NCBI RefSeq assembly: GCF_001189235.2
Contig: NZ_LFIP02000005.1
Coordinates: 186,001 to 250,000, forward strand
From: Bradyrhizobium embrapense
Lineage (GTDB): Bacteria > Pseudomonadota > Alphaproteobacteria > Rhizobiales > Xanthobacteraceae
Direction: 5' to 3'
DNA: 64,000 bases
Shown: one piece after another, positions 42,288 to 51,439 of the stretch
How positions within the stretch are numbered: position 1 is the first letter of the stretch
How the letters are laid out: each line of letters starts with the position of its first letter
Notes under the pieces: model-generated
Seen by the model: the letters and a program-made list of their open reading frames with translations, nothing else
Databases searched by the model: none
Told to the model about the DNA's origin: nothing
Made by a program: the position numbers and the translations under genes

Positions 42288-43286
42288 ATGTCGGTATCGG
42301 TCATCCTCAAGGCACTCAACGAAGAGGCGCGGATCGGCCCGGCGATCGAGAGCGTGCTGGCGGCGCTCGAGGGTATCGGCGGCGAAGTCATCGTGGCCGA
42401 CGGCGGTTCACGCGACCGGACGGTCGCCGTCGCGGCCAGATACCCCGTCCGCATCGTGCAGCTTGAACCTGCGATCGCGCCGAGTTGCGGCATCGGTCCG
42501 CAGCTCGGCTTCCAGTACAGCCACGAGCCGTTCATCTGCCTGATGGACGGCGACATGTTGCTTGATCCCGGCTTCCTGCCCGACGCGCTCGCCTTTCTCG
42601 CGGACCATCCGGGCGTCGCCGGCGTTACGGGGCATGTCGTCGAGATGAACGACACCAGTCTCGAATATGTGCGGCGCGGCCGCAGGATCTCGCCGGAGAA
42701 CCGGATCGGCGAAATCGACCGCATGAACGGCGGCGGTCTCTATCGACGGGCAGCCATCGAGCAGGTCGGATATCTGTCGGACCGCAACCTGCATGGCTAT
42801 GAGGAGTTCGATCTCGGCGTGCGGTTGCGCGCGCGCGGCTGGACGCTGCACCGTCTCGACCGCAGCTTCGTCCGGCATTTTGGACATGCGATCAATGCCT
42901 ATGCGCTGCTCGTCCGGCGCTGGAAGTCGGGTTATCTGCGCGGGATCGGGGAGCTCTTGCGGGCGGCGTTCGGCAAGCCGCAATGGAAGCAGCTGGTGCA
43001 GGAATTGCCCGAGCTGAAGCTGTGGGGCGCAGTCTATCTGTGGCTGGCCGTGATGGCCGTGCTGCCGTTCCTGACGTCGCATCCCGGATGGGGGCTCGCG
43101 ATCGATGCGGCCGTCATCGCAGGCGTCATTGCGTTGATGAGCGCGCGCCAGCGCAGCCTGTCGCTTGGTCTCTATGCTGTCGTCGCGTGGCTGTTTCACG
43201 CCGCAGCGTTACCGCTCGGCTTCTTCCACGGCCGGGAGGCTCCGGCGGACTGGATCGACAGCCGCATCGTGCAGGACATTCCCTGA
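42288..43286 (+). CDS. Family 2 glycosyltransferase
   Basis: 332 residues. GT-A fold with the donor-binding ADGGSRDRT (about 43-51) and metal-binding LMDGDM (about 84-89) motifs, followed by a GYEEFDLGVRLRARGW acceptor region. C-terminal membrane helices (about 245-305) suggest attachment to the inner membrane. Adds a sugar to a lipid-linked intermediate. Its 3' end overlaps that of the flippase gene on the opposite strand by 78 bp. Confidence 0.88.
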   Translation: MSVSVILKALNEEARIGPAIESVLAALEGIGGEVIVADGGSRDRTVAVAARYPVRIVQLEPAIAPSCGIGPQLGFQYSHEPFICLMDGDMLLDPGFLPDALAFLADHPGVAGVTGHVVEMNDTSLEYVRRGRRISPENRIGEIDRMNGGGLYRRAAIEQVGYLSDRNLHGYEEFDLGVRLRARGWTLHRLDRSFVRHFGHAINAYALLVRRWKSGYLRGIGELLRAAFGKPQWKQLVQELPELKLWGAVYLWLAVMAVLPFLTSHPGWGLAIDAAVIAGVIALMSARQRSLSLGLYAVVAWLFHAAALPLGFFHGREAPADWIDSRIVQDIP

Positions 43287-44555
43287 CGGCGCAACGCTCG
43301 TGCCGGATTCGTCGATGTCGTGGCCCATGTCCTGGCCGCTGCGGCGCGCCAGCCGTAGCAGAACCAGCCAGCCGGAGACGACGAGGGATGCTTCGATCAC
43401 ATAGAGTGCAACAAAGGTTCCGATCGGTGCGGCGATCCACGTCGCGGCGGCGATGAGGCCGCTGCCCACCATGTTGGTGCTGTTCAGGATCAGTGCGCGT
43501 ACGCCCTGCCGTCCCGACGCTCCCAGCAAGTCCATCGCGACCGCCCAGCCACCGATCAGGACAACCGTGCCGGACAGGCAGCGCACGAAGAACGCGAGAT
43601 CGCGGTACTCGCGGCCGAACAGCCGCGGCAGCTCGGGCGCCAGCACGAACAGGATGAGGAATGTCGCAACACCGAGGCCGATGGCCGCAATCAGGGCGCG
43701 CTTCGCTGCGGGGAGCGCCAGATGCAGGCCGTCGCGGCTGGCCCGCGCAAAGCGCGGATAGATCAGCCGGTTGAAAGCGTCGATCGAGAGATAACTGCTG
43801 TCCATGATGCGGCGGGCGACGCCGTAGCTGCCGACCGTCTCGATCGGCATGAACAGGCCGATCACGAACAGGTCGACGTTGGACCGGATCGCCCGAACGA
43901 CGAATTGGGAGCTGAACAGAATGCCGTTGCGTAGCTCCTCGCGCACGATCCTGAACCGTGGCCGGCCAAGCGGCCGCAGCCACATCAGTCCCACCAGTGC
44001 ATAGAGCAAGTGTCCGCAGAACTGCCACGCCGCCCATTCCGCCAAACTCGATGTATGGAACACGATGCAGGCAAGCGCGGCGGTGGCCGTGCGTGCGATT
44101 GCAAAACCCACCACCGAGCGATTTGCCGAGCGAACCTGGCCGAGGCCAAGGAACACGGTCTCGACCAGAAGGATCAGGCGGACCAGCACGACGTTGCCGA
44201 GGAACAGCAGGGCAACGGTCGAGATGGCGATCGGGGAACCGGAGACCATGCGAATCCACGACGCCGTCGTCGCAACGCCGGCGAGCACAAGCACGGCGCT
44301 GGTGAGCCCGATCAGGAGAAGATTGTGGCCGAGCAGATCGGGATAGCTCGCGGGCTCGCGCGCGACCCTGCGCAGCAGGCAGTCGGAGGCGCCGAGGCCG
44401 CAGATCTGCACCGCGATCGCGGTCACCGCCGATATCTGCACGAACAGGCCGAATTCGGCCGGCCCGAGCGCACGTGCCAGGATCGCAAAGGTCACGAGCT
44501 GCGCAAGGCTCGCCGCCGCCAGCGATCCGCTCGACAGCAGATAGCTGACGATCAT
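43209..44555 (-). CDS. Polysaccharide flippase (Wzx/MOP family)
   Basis: 448 residues, about 12-14 helices across the whole length; opens MIVSYLLSSGSLAAASLAQLVTF and has the MOP-type ILARALGPAEFGLFVQI segment. Flips undecaprenyl-linked repeat units across the inner membrane. Start at 44555 is preferred; an upstream in-frame ATG at 44666 adds a basic, non-conserved leader. It is the only gene of the locus on the minus strand. Confidence 0.85.
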   Translation of the reverse strand: MIVSYLLSSGSLAAASLAQLVTFAILARALGPAEFGLFVQISAVTAIAVQICGLGASDCLLRRVAREPASYPDLLGHNLLLIGLTSAVLVLAGVATTASWIRMVSGSPIAISTVALLFLGNVVLVRLILLVETVFLGLGQVRSANRSVVGFAIARTATAALACIVFHTSSLAEWAAWQFCGHLLYALVGLMWLRPLGRPRFRIVREELRNGILFSSQFVVRAIRSNVDLFVIGLFMPIETVGSYGVARRIMDSSYLSIDAFNRLIYPRFARASRDGLHLALPAAKRALIAAIGLGVATFLILFVLAPELPRLFGREYRDLAFFVRCLSGTVVLIGGWAVAMDLLGASGRQGVRALILNSTNMVGSGLIAAATWIAAPIGTFVALYVIEASLVVSGWLVLLRLARRSGQDMGHDIDESGTSVAPSGNVLHDAAVDPVRRSLPAVEEAER

Positions 44556-44696
44556 CGGCGTGGCCGTCGAGAATGTGCGGCTAACGGCACTGATGTGTCG
44601 CAATGATCCACGGCCTCTGGTTGGCGGTCGATCCCCACGGCACTCTATCAGGCTCGCATGCGCCACGTATCGTGAGCTGCGCGCCGTTCGAAGATT

Positions 44697-44708
44697 GACG
44701 TTAACGTC
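44697..44708. promoter_or_regulatory. Palindrome upstream of the flippase gene
   Basis: GACGTTAACGTC is a perfect 12-bp palindrome lying 142 bp upstream of the flippase start and within the divergent control region of the locus. A regulator-binding site is possible. Confidence 0.35.
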
Positions 44709-44852
44709 GGCGCGGCGGGTCGTTGGGTTGTCGTCGGCGGCGCGCGAGTGACACTCGCGAAGGCGGCGATCTGCCGTGTGCGAAGTCTGATGCGGCGCGT
44801 TGATCGCGGATGCTCAGGCCTTCGACCGTCTCTCAGCTTCGTGACAGAAGCG

Positions 44853-45017
44853 ATGTTCATCCGCGCACCGATCCGGGCGGACGAGCGCGCGGTCCGTCAC
44901 ATCATCGAAGTCCGCATGACTTGCGGAAACCGAGCGCGCGTCAGGCGTGTTCCCGGCGGCTTCCTGCTGAGCGCCGTTTGCGAAGGCCGCGTGCTCATCG
45001 ATTCAATTGAAGGTTGA
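44853..45017 (+). CDS. Possible small protein in the divergent region
   Basis: 54 codons from ATG 44853, MFIRAPIRADERAVRHIIEV then a CGNRARVRRVPGGFLLSAVC tail. Third-position GC is high, as expected for a real gene, but no family or clear ribosome site is seen. Confidence 0.35.
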   Translation: MFIRAPIRADERAVRHIIEVRMTCGNRARVRRVPGGFLLSAVCEGRVLIDSIEG

Positions 45018-45102
45018 TTGTTGGATTTCCATAAGCAAGCCGTCGGCCATCATCTTTTATGAGCCCATCAGCTCGCATGCTTCCATTCAACAGATTGATA
45101 GT

Positions 45103-45130
45103 AAGGTTAACGCTAACACCTAACTCTAAA
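45103..45130. promoter_or_regulatory. TAAC repeat cluster upstream of the exopolysaccharide operon
   Basis: GTTAACGCTAAC (45106-45117) forms the inverted pair GTTA/TAAC, and TAAC-type steps recur about every 6-7 bp through CACCTAACTCTAAA. Such phased repeats upstream of the operon are candidate regulator sites. Confidence 0.35.
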
Positions 45131-45219
45131 AGCCACTCAAGGTTGTCTCGACTTTCGAGAGGAGGATAGTGGGCCGAGCCGAGCGCAATCACTGCTCGGG
45201 ACAGAACATGGAGGTCGCC

Positions 45220-45378
45220 ATGAACGATTTGGCCCGGGGCGCTGCTCGAAACGTCGAGAGACTCATCAACGGACGCGTGCTGCATGACGACACGATCGAT
45301 CCGTCCGGCTCCGCATTGCTCGCGCTGAACAATGGCAGCGCGGTTTCCGTCGGCGACGCCTCGTCCAGCCGCAACTAG
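45220..45378 (+). CDS. Small hypothetical protein ahead of the exopolysaccharide operon
   Basis: 52 residues from ATG 45220, preceded by GGAGG at a proper distance (45211-45215), which decides the start. Sequence MNDLARGAARNVERLINGRV then DDTIDPSGSALLAL and a Ser-rich end. No family recognised. It precedes the chain-length gene by 45 bp and could be the first cistron. Confidence 0.5.
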   Translation: MNDLARGAARNVERLINGRVLHDDTIDPSGSALLALNNGSAVSVGDASSSRN

Positions 45379-45423
45379 GCCGAATCCGCTCGACCGGCAG
45401 CCCTCCCAGTGAAGTGACCTGAT

Positions 45424-46863
45424 ATGTACACAGCAACCGACAACAGCAGGTCACGGCGAAGCGATGCAGCCTATCGCAAGATGAACGCAGCGGCTTCCGC
45501 TCCTGCGGTCGTGATCAGCGCGATGCAAGTGGCAGGCGTTCTGCTGCAGGGCTGGCGCTGGATTCTGGTTGCCGTTCTCGCCGGTGCGATCGCCGGCCTC
45601 GGTGCGACGCAACTCGTAACGCCCCGCTTCACCGCGATCACGGACCTGACGATTTCGCCGTCCAATCTGCTGGTCACGCCGAACGATCTCTACGCGACGA
45701 ACATCCAGACCGACAGCCAGATCCTGGACGTCGAGAGCAAGATGCGGACCATCACCTCCGGCAACGTCCTGCGCCGCGTCATCGACAAGCTCGGCCTCAG
45801 GAACGATCCGGAATTCGCCGACAAGATGCGCCTGCTCAATTTCAGCTGGCTGTTCGACCGCGGTGCATCCGACGCCGCCGAACGCAACGACCTGATGGGC
45901 TTGCTCGCCAAGCGCATCAAGGTGACGCGACAAGAGCGTTCCTATGTCGTGACGATGTCGGTCTGGGCGAGCGAGCCTGCGATGGCGGCGCGGCTTGCGA
46001 ACGCCATCGCCACGACGTTCCGCGAAGAGGTCGTTCGCGCCGACGCCGAGCGGGCCGGGCGCGCGGCGCAGGGGCTGGCGGCGCGGCTCGGCGAGCTCAA
46101 AGCCGCGGCGGCCGAGGCCGAAGACCGCACCGAAGCCTTCCGTCGCGCTCACGGCCTGCAGCAAGGGCCGTCCGGGCAGCCGCTGAGCTCCGAAGCCATG
46201 GAGCGGATGAGCGGGAAGATGACCGATGCGAAGGCGCGGCTCGCCGAGGCGGAGGCCCGCTACAACGAGGTCTCGCGCGCAGTGTCGCTCTATGGCGTGC
46301 AGGCCGGAGCTGTGCAGTCGCAAACGTTGTCCGGCTTGCTCACCGACGAGGCGGCTCTGCGCCGGCAGATCGCGACCCTCACCCAGACTCTGGGTCCGCG
46401 CCATCCCGCCATGCTGAATGCGATGGCCGAATCCGATGCCCTCACCAAGGCGATCAAGTCCGAGACCGAGCGGCTACGCAGTGCCGCCCGCTTTGAGGTC
46501 GACCAGGCCAAGGTGGCGCTCGACACGTTGAACGAAGAGACGCGCACCTTGCGGGGCAACGTGTCGGTCGACGACCAGGCCCAGGTCAAGCTGCGCGAAC
46601 TCGAGCGCGAGGCAAGCGCCAAGACCGCGCTCTACCAGACCTTCCTGACGCGCTCAGGCGAGGCCGCCGAGCGGCAACAGATCGATGCAACCGACGTGCG
46701 TGTGATCTCCCCGGCCGTCGCGCCGCTGCGCCCGACCTGGCCACCGCGTCCGATCATCGCCACCGCCGCCGGCGCCGCGCTGGGCCTGCTGCTTTGCGCA
46801 GCGGCACTCGCCGGCATCTTCTATCTCGACGCACTTCGTTTCGCCAGGAGCAGGGCGGCATGA
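45424..46863 (+). CDS. Polysaccharide chain-length / export protein (Wzz/GumC-like)
   Basis: 479 residues. Two membrane helices, one near 45-66 (WILVAVLAGAIAGLGATQLV) and one near 445-470 (IIATAAGAALGLLLCAAALAGIF), enclose a periplasmic domain with long coiled coils (about 190-260 and 330-400). No ATPase/tyrosine kinase domain follows, so it is the PCP-2 form lacking the kinase half. Controls polymer length or transport. Overlaps the next gene by ATGA. Confidence 0.85.
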   Translation: MYTATDNSRSRRSDAAYRKMNAAASAPAVVISAMQVAGVLLQGWRWILVAVLAGAIAGLGATQLVTPRFTAITDLTISPSNLLVTPNDLYATNIQTDSQILDVESKMRTITSGNVLRRVIDKLGLRNDPEFADKMRLLNFSWLFDRGASDAAERNDLMGLLAKRIKVTRQERSYVVTMSVWASEPAMAARLANAIATTFREEVVRADAERAGRAAQGLAARLGELKAAAAEAEDRTEAFRRAHGLQQGPSGQPLSSEAMERMSGKMTDAKARLAEAEARYNEVSRAVSLYGVQAGAVQSQTLSGLLTDEAALRRQIATLTQTLGPRHPAMLNAMAESDALTKAIKSETERLRSAARFEVDQAKVALDTLNEETRTLRGNVSVDDQAQVKLRELEREASAKTALYQTFLTRSGEAAERQQIDATDVRVISPAVAPLRPTWPPRPIIATAAGAALGLLLCAAALAGIFYLDALRFARSRAA

Positions 46864-48185
46864 CGACATCGGGCGATATGCGCGAGGGTGGAGCGATCGG
46901 GGTCCTGGGGCCACCGCTGTTCGTGGCGACGCTGTTGTTCTATCTGATCACGCTGACCCCATTCATCGACCTGTCGGCGGCCGATGCCGGCGATCCGGCG
47001 GCAGACAAGTCGAACACCATCAATCAGATCGTCTTCCTCGGATTGACCGCGAGCTTGTGGCTGACCGCCATCAGTTCACCGGCGCGTCATCTCGCGGTGC
47101 GTCCGCGCGGCGTGCTGATCATGACCTTGCTGTGGTTTGCGTTCGTCTCGGCGATTTCGGCGCATCCCGACCTTGCGCTGAAGCGCGTCGTGCTGGCGAC
47201 GCTGACGATCGTCAATGCCGGCATCTTGCTGCTGCTGCCGCGCTCGGAGCGACAGTTCGCCGGCATGCTGTCGATGTGCTGCCTCGGGACGCTGGCGTTC
47301 GCCTATATCGGCGTCGCGCTGTGGCCGCAGCTTGCGATCCACCAGGCGAGCGAGGTGCGCGAGCCGATGAACGCCGGGCTATGGCGCGGTCATTTCGCGC
47401 ACAAGAACGCGGCAGCCGCGGCGATGGTGATCATCAGCTTCGCCGGGCTCTATTTGTACAGCACCGGCCGCCGTATCGTCGGCGGCGCGATCACGCTGCT
47501 GGCGGTCGTGTTCCTGACCCAGACCGGCGGCAAATCGTCGACCGCGGCGCTGCCCGGCATTCTGGTGATCGCCTGGATCTTCGAGCGGTGGCGGGCGATC
47601 CGGATCCCGATGGTGTTTCTGGCGATTGCCGCAGTCAACGTCGTCACCATCGGCTGCTCGATCTCGCCGGCGATGCGCGAACTGGTCTCAAGCCTCGGGG
47701 TCGACCCGACCTTCACCAATCGGATCGACATCTGGCGCGTTGGCGCATCCGCGGTGGCCGACAGGCCGCTGACCGGCTACGGATTCCAGCTGTTCTGGCA
47801 GACCGACGAGATGGTCTACAAGGCGGGGGGCGGCGCGAGCTGGGCCGTCGCCGCCTTCAACGCGCACAACGCCTATCTCGATGCCGCGATCACGACCGGC
47901 ATCCCGGGTCTCATTCTCACTTTGGCGCTGCTCGTCTGGCTGCCGCTGCGTGACGTGTTGCGCGCGGAGGCGTGTGACAACGATCCCGCGCTGACCCGAC
48001 TGTTCACCCGCATTTGGCTCTACGGGGTGCTTACGGCCTGCGTCGAGAGCCTGTATTTCCAGTCCGGCAGTCTCGCCTGGTTCATGGTGGTTGTCTCGAT
48101 CTTCGGCCTGCGCCTGCAGGCGAGCGCGCACGAGATTCGCGAGACGGAAACCGCGATGCATGTCGGGGAGACCGCCCATGCATAG
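46860..48185 (+). CDS. O-antigen ligase/polymerase family protein
   Basis: 441 residues with about 10-12 helices. The large periplasmic loop near the C-terminal half carries the Wzy_C-like signature (TNRIDIWRVGASAVADRPLTGYGFQLFW followed by NAHNAYLDAAITTGIPG, with the conserved HN). Such proteins polymerise or ligate lipid-linked units. Start overlaps the chain-length gene, end overlaps the deacetylase gene by 8 bp. Confidence 0.85.
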   Translation: MTTSGDMREGGAIGVLGPPLFVATLLFYLITLTPFIDLSAADAGDPAADKSNTINQIVFLGLTASLWLTAISSPARHLAVRPRGVLIMTLLWFAFVSAISAHPDLALKRVVLATLTIVNAGILLLLPRSERQFAGMLSMCCLGTLAFAYIGVALWPQLAIHQASEVREPMNAGLWRGHFAHKNAAAAAMVIISFAGLYLYSTGRRIVGGAITLLAVVFLTQTGGKSSTAALPGILVIAWIFERWRAIRIPMVFLAIAAVNVVTIGCSISPAMRELVSSLGVDPTFTNRIDIWRVGASAVADRPLTGYGFQLFWQTDEMVYKAGGGASWAVAAFNAHNAYLDAAITTGIPGLILTLALLVWLPLRDVLRAEACDNDPALTRLFTRIWLYGVLTACVESLYFQSGSLAWFMVVVSIFGLRLQASAHEIRETETAMHVGETAHA

Positions 48186-48993
48186 CCCCGCCGTCGCACG
48201 GCGCGCGCCGGAAATTACGTCACGCCTGCCGGGGGCGATCGACCGGTTCGCGGGCCGTCTGACCAATCGCTTGATCCGGGCGACGCCATGGCAGGTCATG
48301 CAGGTGCAGACCCGGACGCCGATCGTCTCCTTCACGTTCGACGATGTGCCGGATTCCGCACTCCGCGTCGGTGCAGCGATCCTGGAAGCGCGCGGCGTGC
48401 GCGGCACATTCTACATCTCCGGCGGCCTCGCGGGACGCGTCGAGCCGGATCGTACCCTGATCGACGCTGCAGGCTGCAGGGAGCTCGCCGCACGCGGTCA
48501 CGAGATCGGCTGCCACACCTTTGGCCATCAGGATATCAGGCATGTCGATCGCCCCGCCTTCGTCGCGGACCTCGCGCGGAATGCGCGCTATCTCGACACG
48601 ATCGATCGGCGTCCGGGCCGGCGCAATTTTGCCTATCCCTACAACAGCGGGTGTCTCGGCAAACTGCAGATACTGGCCCATTCGTACCGGACCTGCCGCG
48701 CAGGCGGCGAGGCGATCAACCGCGGGCCGACCGACCCGAGCTTTCTCAAGGCCGTCGAGATTCGCCAGCCGGAGACTCATGTGGCGGGATTGACGCGCTG
48801 GATCGACGCGGTGGTGGAGAAGCCAGGCTGGCTGATCTTCTTCACGCACGACATCGCACCGACCCCGACGCCTTATGGCAGCACGCCGGCCGCCTTTGAG
48901 CGGCTGGTCGCGCACGCGGTCGAGCGCGGCTGCTGCGTGTTGACCGTCGATGCCGCGCTCGACCGCATGGGACTTCGAGGGAGTACACGATGA
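48178..48993 (+). CDS. Polysaccharide deacetylase (CE4)
   Basis: 271 residues of the NodB-like fold. Catalytic TFDDV (base/metal Asp pair, about 53-57), HTFGHQDI (metal His x 2), and RRNFAYPYNSG motif region. De-N-acetylates or de-O-acetylates the polymer or an intermediate. No signal peptide is obvious. Overlaps its neighbours at both ends (8 bp and ATGA). Confidence 0.85.
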   Translation: MHSPAVARRAPEITSRLPGAIDRFAGRLTNRLIRATPWQVMQVQTRTPIVSFTFDDVPDSALRVGAAILEARGVRGTFYISGGLAGRVEPDRTLIDAAGCRELAARGHEIGCHTFGHQDIRHVDRPAFVADLARNARYLDTIDRRPGRRNFAYPYNSGCLGKLQILAHSYRTCRAGGEAINRGPTDPSFLKAVEIRQPETHVAGLTRWIDAVVEKPGWLIFFTHDIAPTPTPYGSTPAAFERLVAHAVERGCCVLTVDAALDRMGLRGSTR

Positions 48994-50219
48994 CGAGCAA
49001 TCGCCGGCTGCTGGCCATCAACAATTACTTCTATCGGCGCGGCGGCGCCGAGAGCGTGTTCCTCGACCAGATCGATCTGTTCTCGGCAGCCGGCTGGGAT
49101 GTCGTGCCCTTCGCGATGGAGCATCCCGAGAACCTGCCGAGCCCGTGGTCCGAATACTTCGTCTCGGAGATCGAGTACGGCCGGACCAACGGGCCGATCA
49201 CGAAGGCCCGGCAGGCGGCCAAGATCATCTTCTCGCTGGAAGCGCGCCGCAAGATCCGCTCCCTGATCGGCCGTGTGCAGCCGTCGGTGGCCCATGCCCA
49301 CAACGTGTACCATCACATCTCGCCCTCGATCTTCGACGTCCTCAAGGCCGAAGGCGTGCCTGTCGTGATGACGGCACACGATCTCAAGCTTGCTTGCCCC
49401 GCCTACAAGATGCTGAGCCAGGGCGCAGTCTGCGAGCGCTGCCGCGGCGGACGGATCCACAACGTGGTGCTGCGCCGCTGCGTCAAGGACTCGGCCATGG
49501 TGAGCGGGCTGGTCTTCCTCGAGACCCTGGTCCATCGCAGCTTCGGCCTCTACCGCGACACGCTCGACTGTCTCGTCGCGCCGAGCCGATTCTACCGCGA
49601 CAAGCTGGTGCAGTGGGGCTGGGACGCCAGCCGCATCGCCTACATTCCGAATTTCGTCGACGCCGAGCAGTTTACGCCCTGGTGCCACGAGGGGAATTAC
49701 TTCGTCTACGCGGGAAGGCTCGCGCCGGAGAAGGGGCTCGCCACGCTGGTGCGTGCCGCCGCGCTCGCGCATCAGCGGCTGATCCTGGTCGGCAAGGGCC
49801 CCGAAGAGCCGGCTTTGCGCGAGCTCGCGTACGAGCTCGGCGCCGACGTTGTCTTCGCAGGCCATATGGCCAAGCCGGAGCTGAAGCAGCTGATCGGAGA
49901 ATCGCGCGCCCTGGTGCTCGCCTCCGAATGGTACGAGAACGCACCGATCAGTATCCTTGAAGCTTACGCGCTGGGACGTCCGGTGATCGGCACGCGGATC
50001 GGCGGCATCCCGGAGCTCATCGTTCACAACAAGACCGGCGTGCTGGTGCCACCGGGCAATGTCGGCATGCTGGCCGAAGCCATGGCCAGCATGGCGAAGC
50101 TTCCCCGCACAGGGCGAAACCGGCTCGGGGCCGCGGGCCGCGACTGGGTGCTGCGGGAATTCTCTCCCGAGAAGTACCGCGACCGCACGACGGCACTCTA
50201 CGAGACGGTGGTGCACTGA
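48990..50219 (+). CDS. Glycosyltransferase family 4
   Basis: 409 residues, GT-B fold. N-terminal NNYFYRRGGAESVFLDQI and the C-terminal donor region FVYAGRLAPEKGLATLVRAA, then ENAPISILEAYALGRPVIGT with the E(x7)E motif. An insertion with a Cys cluster (CPAYKMLSQGAVCERCRGG and RRC) resembles a small zinc-binding knuckle common to this subgroup. Retaining, uses nucleotide sugars. ATGA overlap with both neighbours. Confidence 0.88.
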   Translation: MTSNRRLLAINNYFYRRGGAESVFLDQIDLFSAAGWDVVPFAMEHPENLPSPWSEYFVSEIEYGRTNGPITKARQAAKIIFSLEARRKIRSLIGRVQPSVAHAHNVYHHISPSIFDVLKAEGVPVVMTAHDLKLACPAYKMLSQGAVCERCRGGRIHNVVLRRCVKDSAMVSGLVFLETLVHRSFGLYRDTLDCLVAPSRFYRDKLVQWGWDASRIAYIPNFVDAEQFTPWCHEGNYFVYAGRLAPEKGLATLVRAAALAHQRLILVGKGPEEPALRELAYELGADVVFAGHMAKPELKQLIGESRALVLASEWYENAPISILEAYALGRPVIGTRIGGIPELIVHNKTGVLVPPGNVGMLAEAMASMAKLPRTGRNRLGAAGRDWVLREFSPEKYRDRTTALYETVVH

Positions 50220-51439
50220 TGTACACGCTGATACCAGCCGGTGAAACAGATCGCCCGCCGCGAAAGGTGATCTTCCTCGGTCTGCGCGGCATCCCGGAGA
50301 TTCAGGGCGGGGTCGAAACCCACGTCGCCGCGCTCGCGGTGCGCATCGCGCAGCGCGGCTGGCGGGTCGAGGTGCTCGGTCGCAAGCCGTACCTTCCGTC
50401 GCCGGAGCCTTATGTCTGGAAAGACGTCGTGGTAACGCCGGTCTGGACGCCGCGCTCAAAGAACGTCGAAGCGCTGCTGCATACCGCTCTGGGCCTGTTT
50501 GCCGCCGCCCGTCGCAATCCGGATCTCGTTCATATCCACGCGATCGGGCCCGCGCTTCTCACGCCGCTTGCCCGCCTGCTCGGCCTCCGCGTCGTGGTGA
50601 CGCATCACGGCTTCGACTACGAGCGCCAGAAATGGGGATGGATCGCGAAGTCCGTGCTGCGCACCGGTGAATGGATGGGAATGAAGTTTGCCCACGCCCG
50701 TATTGGCGTAGCCAAGAGCATCGTCGATTCGGTGCGTACCAGGTTCGGGGTTGCGGCGACCTTCATTCCGAACGGGGTCGAGAGCAATGCTCCAAAACTC
50801 GGGACCTCCTATCTCGACTATATCGAGGTGATCCCGAACCGCTACATCCTGTGCGTCGGCCGAATCGTCGAGGAAAAGCGGCAACTCGATCTGATCGATG
50901 CCTTCGCGCGCTTGGGCGATCCCGACAGGAAGTTGATCCTCGTCGGCACGGCCGATCACAACGGCAGCTATCTGGGCGCGGTGGAGAGGGCGGCCGCGGT
51001 GACGCCGGGCGTGGTGATGACCGGCTTCCAGTCCGGCGAGAGCCTTGCCCAGCTCTACCGGAACGCGGCGCTGTTCGTGCTTCCGTCGAGCCACGAAGGC
51101 ATGCCGATGGTGTTGCTCGAGGCGCTGAGCCACGGGGTGCCGTGTCTGGCGAGCGATATCGATGCCAATCTCGCGCTCGATCTCGGGCCGGACAGCTACT
51201 TTCCGTTGGGCAACCTCGACGCGCTCGCGGCGGCCATCCGGCTGAAGCTTGCCGCGCCCGACAGCGCGCCTGAACGGGGCGAACGTGCCGCGCACGCCCT
51301 CGATTGCTTCGGCTGGAACCCGATCGTCGACCGTACCATCGAGGTTTACGAGACCGCGGTGGCTGCCAGCAAACCCGGCCGTGCGCATCGCGGCGGTGCC
51401 GACCTCAAGAACCATCTCGGCTTCGGGGGCCGGCAATGA
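50219..51439 (+). CDS. Glycosyltransferase family 4, DUF1972-type
   Basis: 406 residues. The opening VIFLGLRGIPEIQGGVETHV is the DUF1972/GT4 signature; donor site CVGRIVEEKRQLDLIDAF and SSHEGMPMVLLEALSHGVPC. Adds a further sugar to the repeat unit. Coupled by one-base and ATGA-type overlaps. Confidence 0.87.
   Translation: MYTLIPAGETDRPPRKVIFLGLRGIPEIQGGVETHVAALAVRIAQRGWRVEVLGRKPYLPSPEPYVWKDVVVTPVWTPRSKNVEALLHTALGLFAAARRNPDLVHIHAIGPALLTPLARLLGLRVVVTHHGFDYERQKWGWIAKSVLRTGEWMGMKFAHARIGVAKSIVDSVRTRFGVAATFIPNGVESNAPKLGTSYLDYIEVIPNRYILCVGRIVEEKRQLDLIDAFARLGDPDRKLILVGTADHNGSYLGAVERAAAVTPGVVMTGFQSGESLAQLYRNAALFVLPSSHEGMPMVLLEALSHGVPCLASDIDANLALDLGPDSYFPLGNLDALAAAIRLKLAAPDSAPERGERAAHALDCFGWNPIVDRTIEVYETAVAASKPGRAHRGGADLKNHLGFGGRQ

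Noticed and set aside
45043..45068. Possible AT-rich insertion scar near the small protein gene
   Set aside because: Short low-GC stretch without flanking duplications; better explained as a promoter region.
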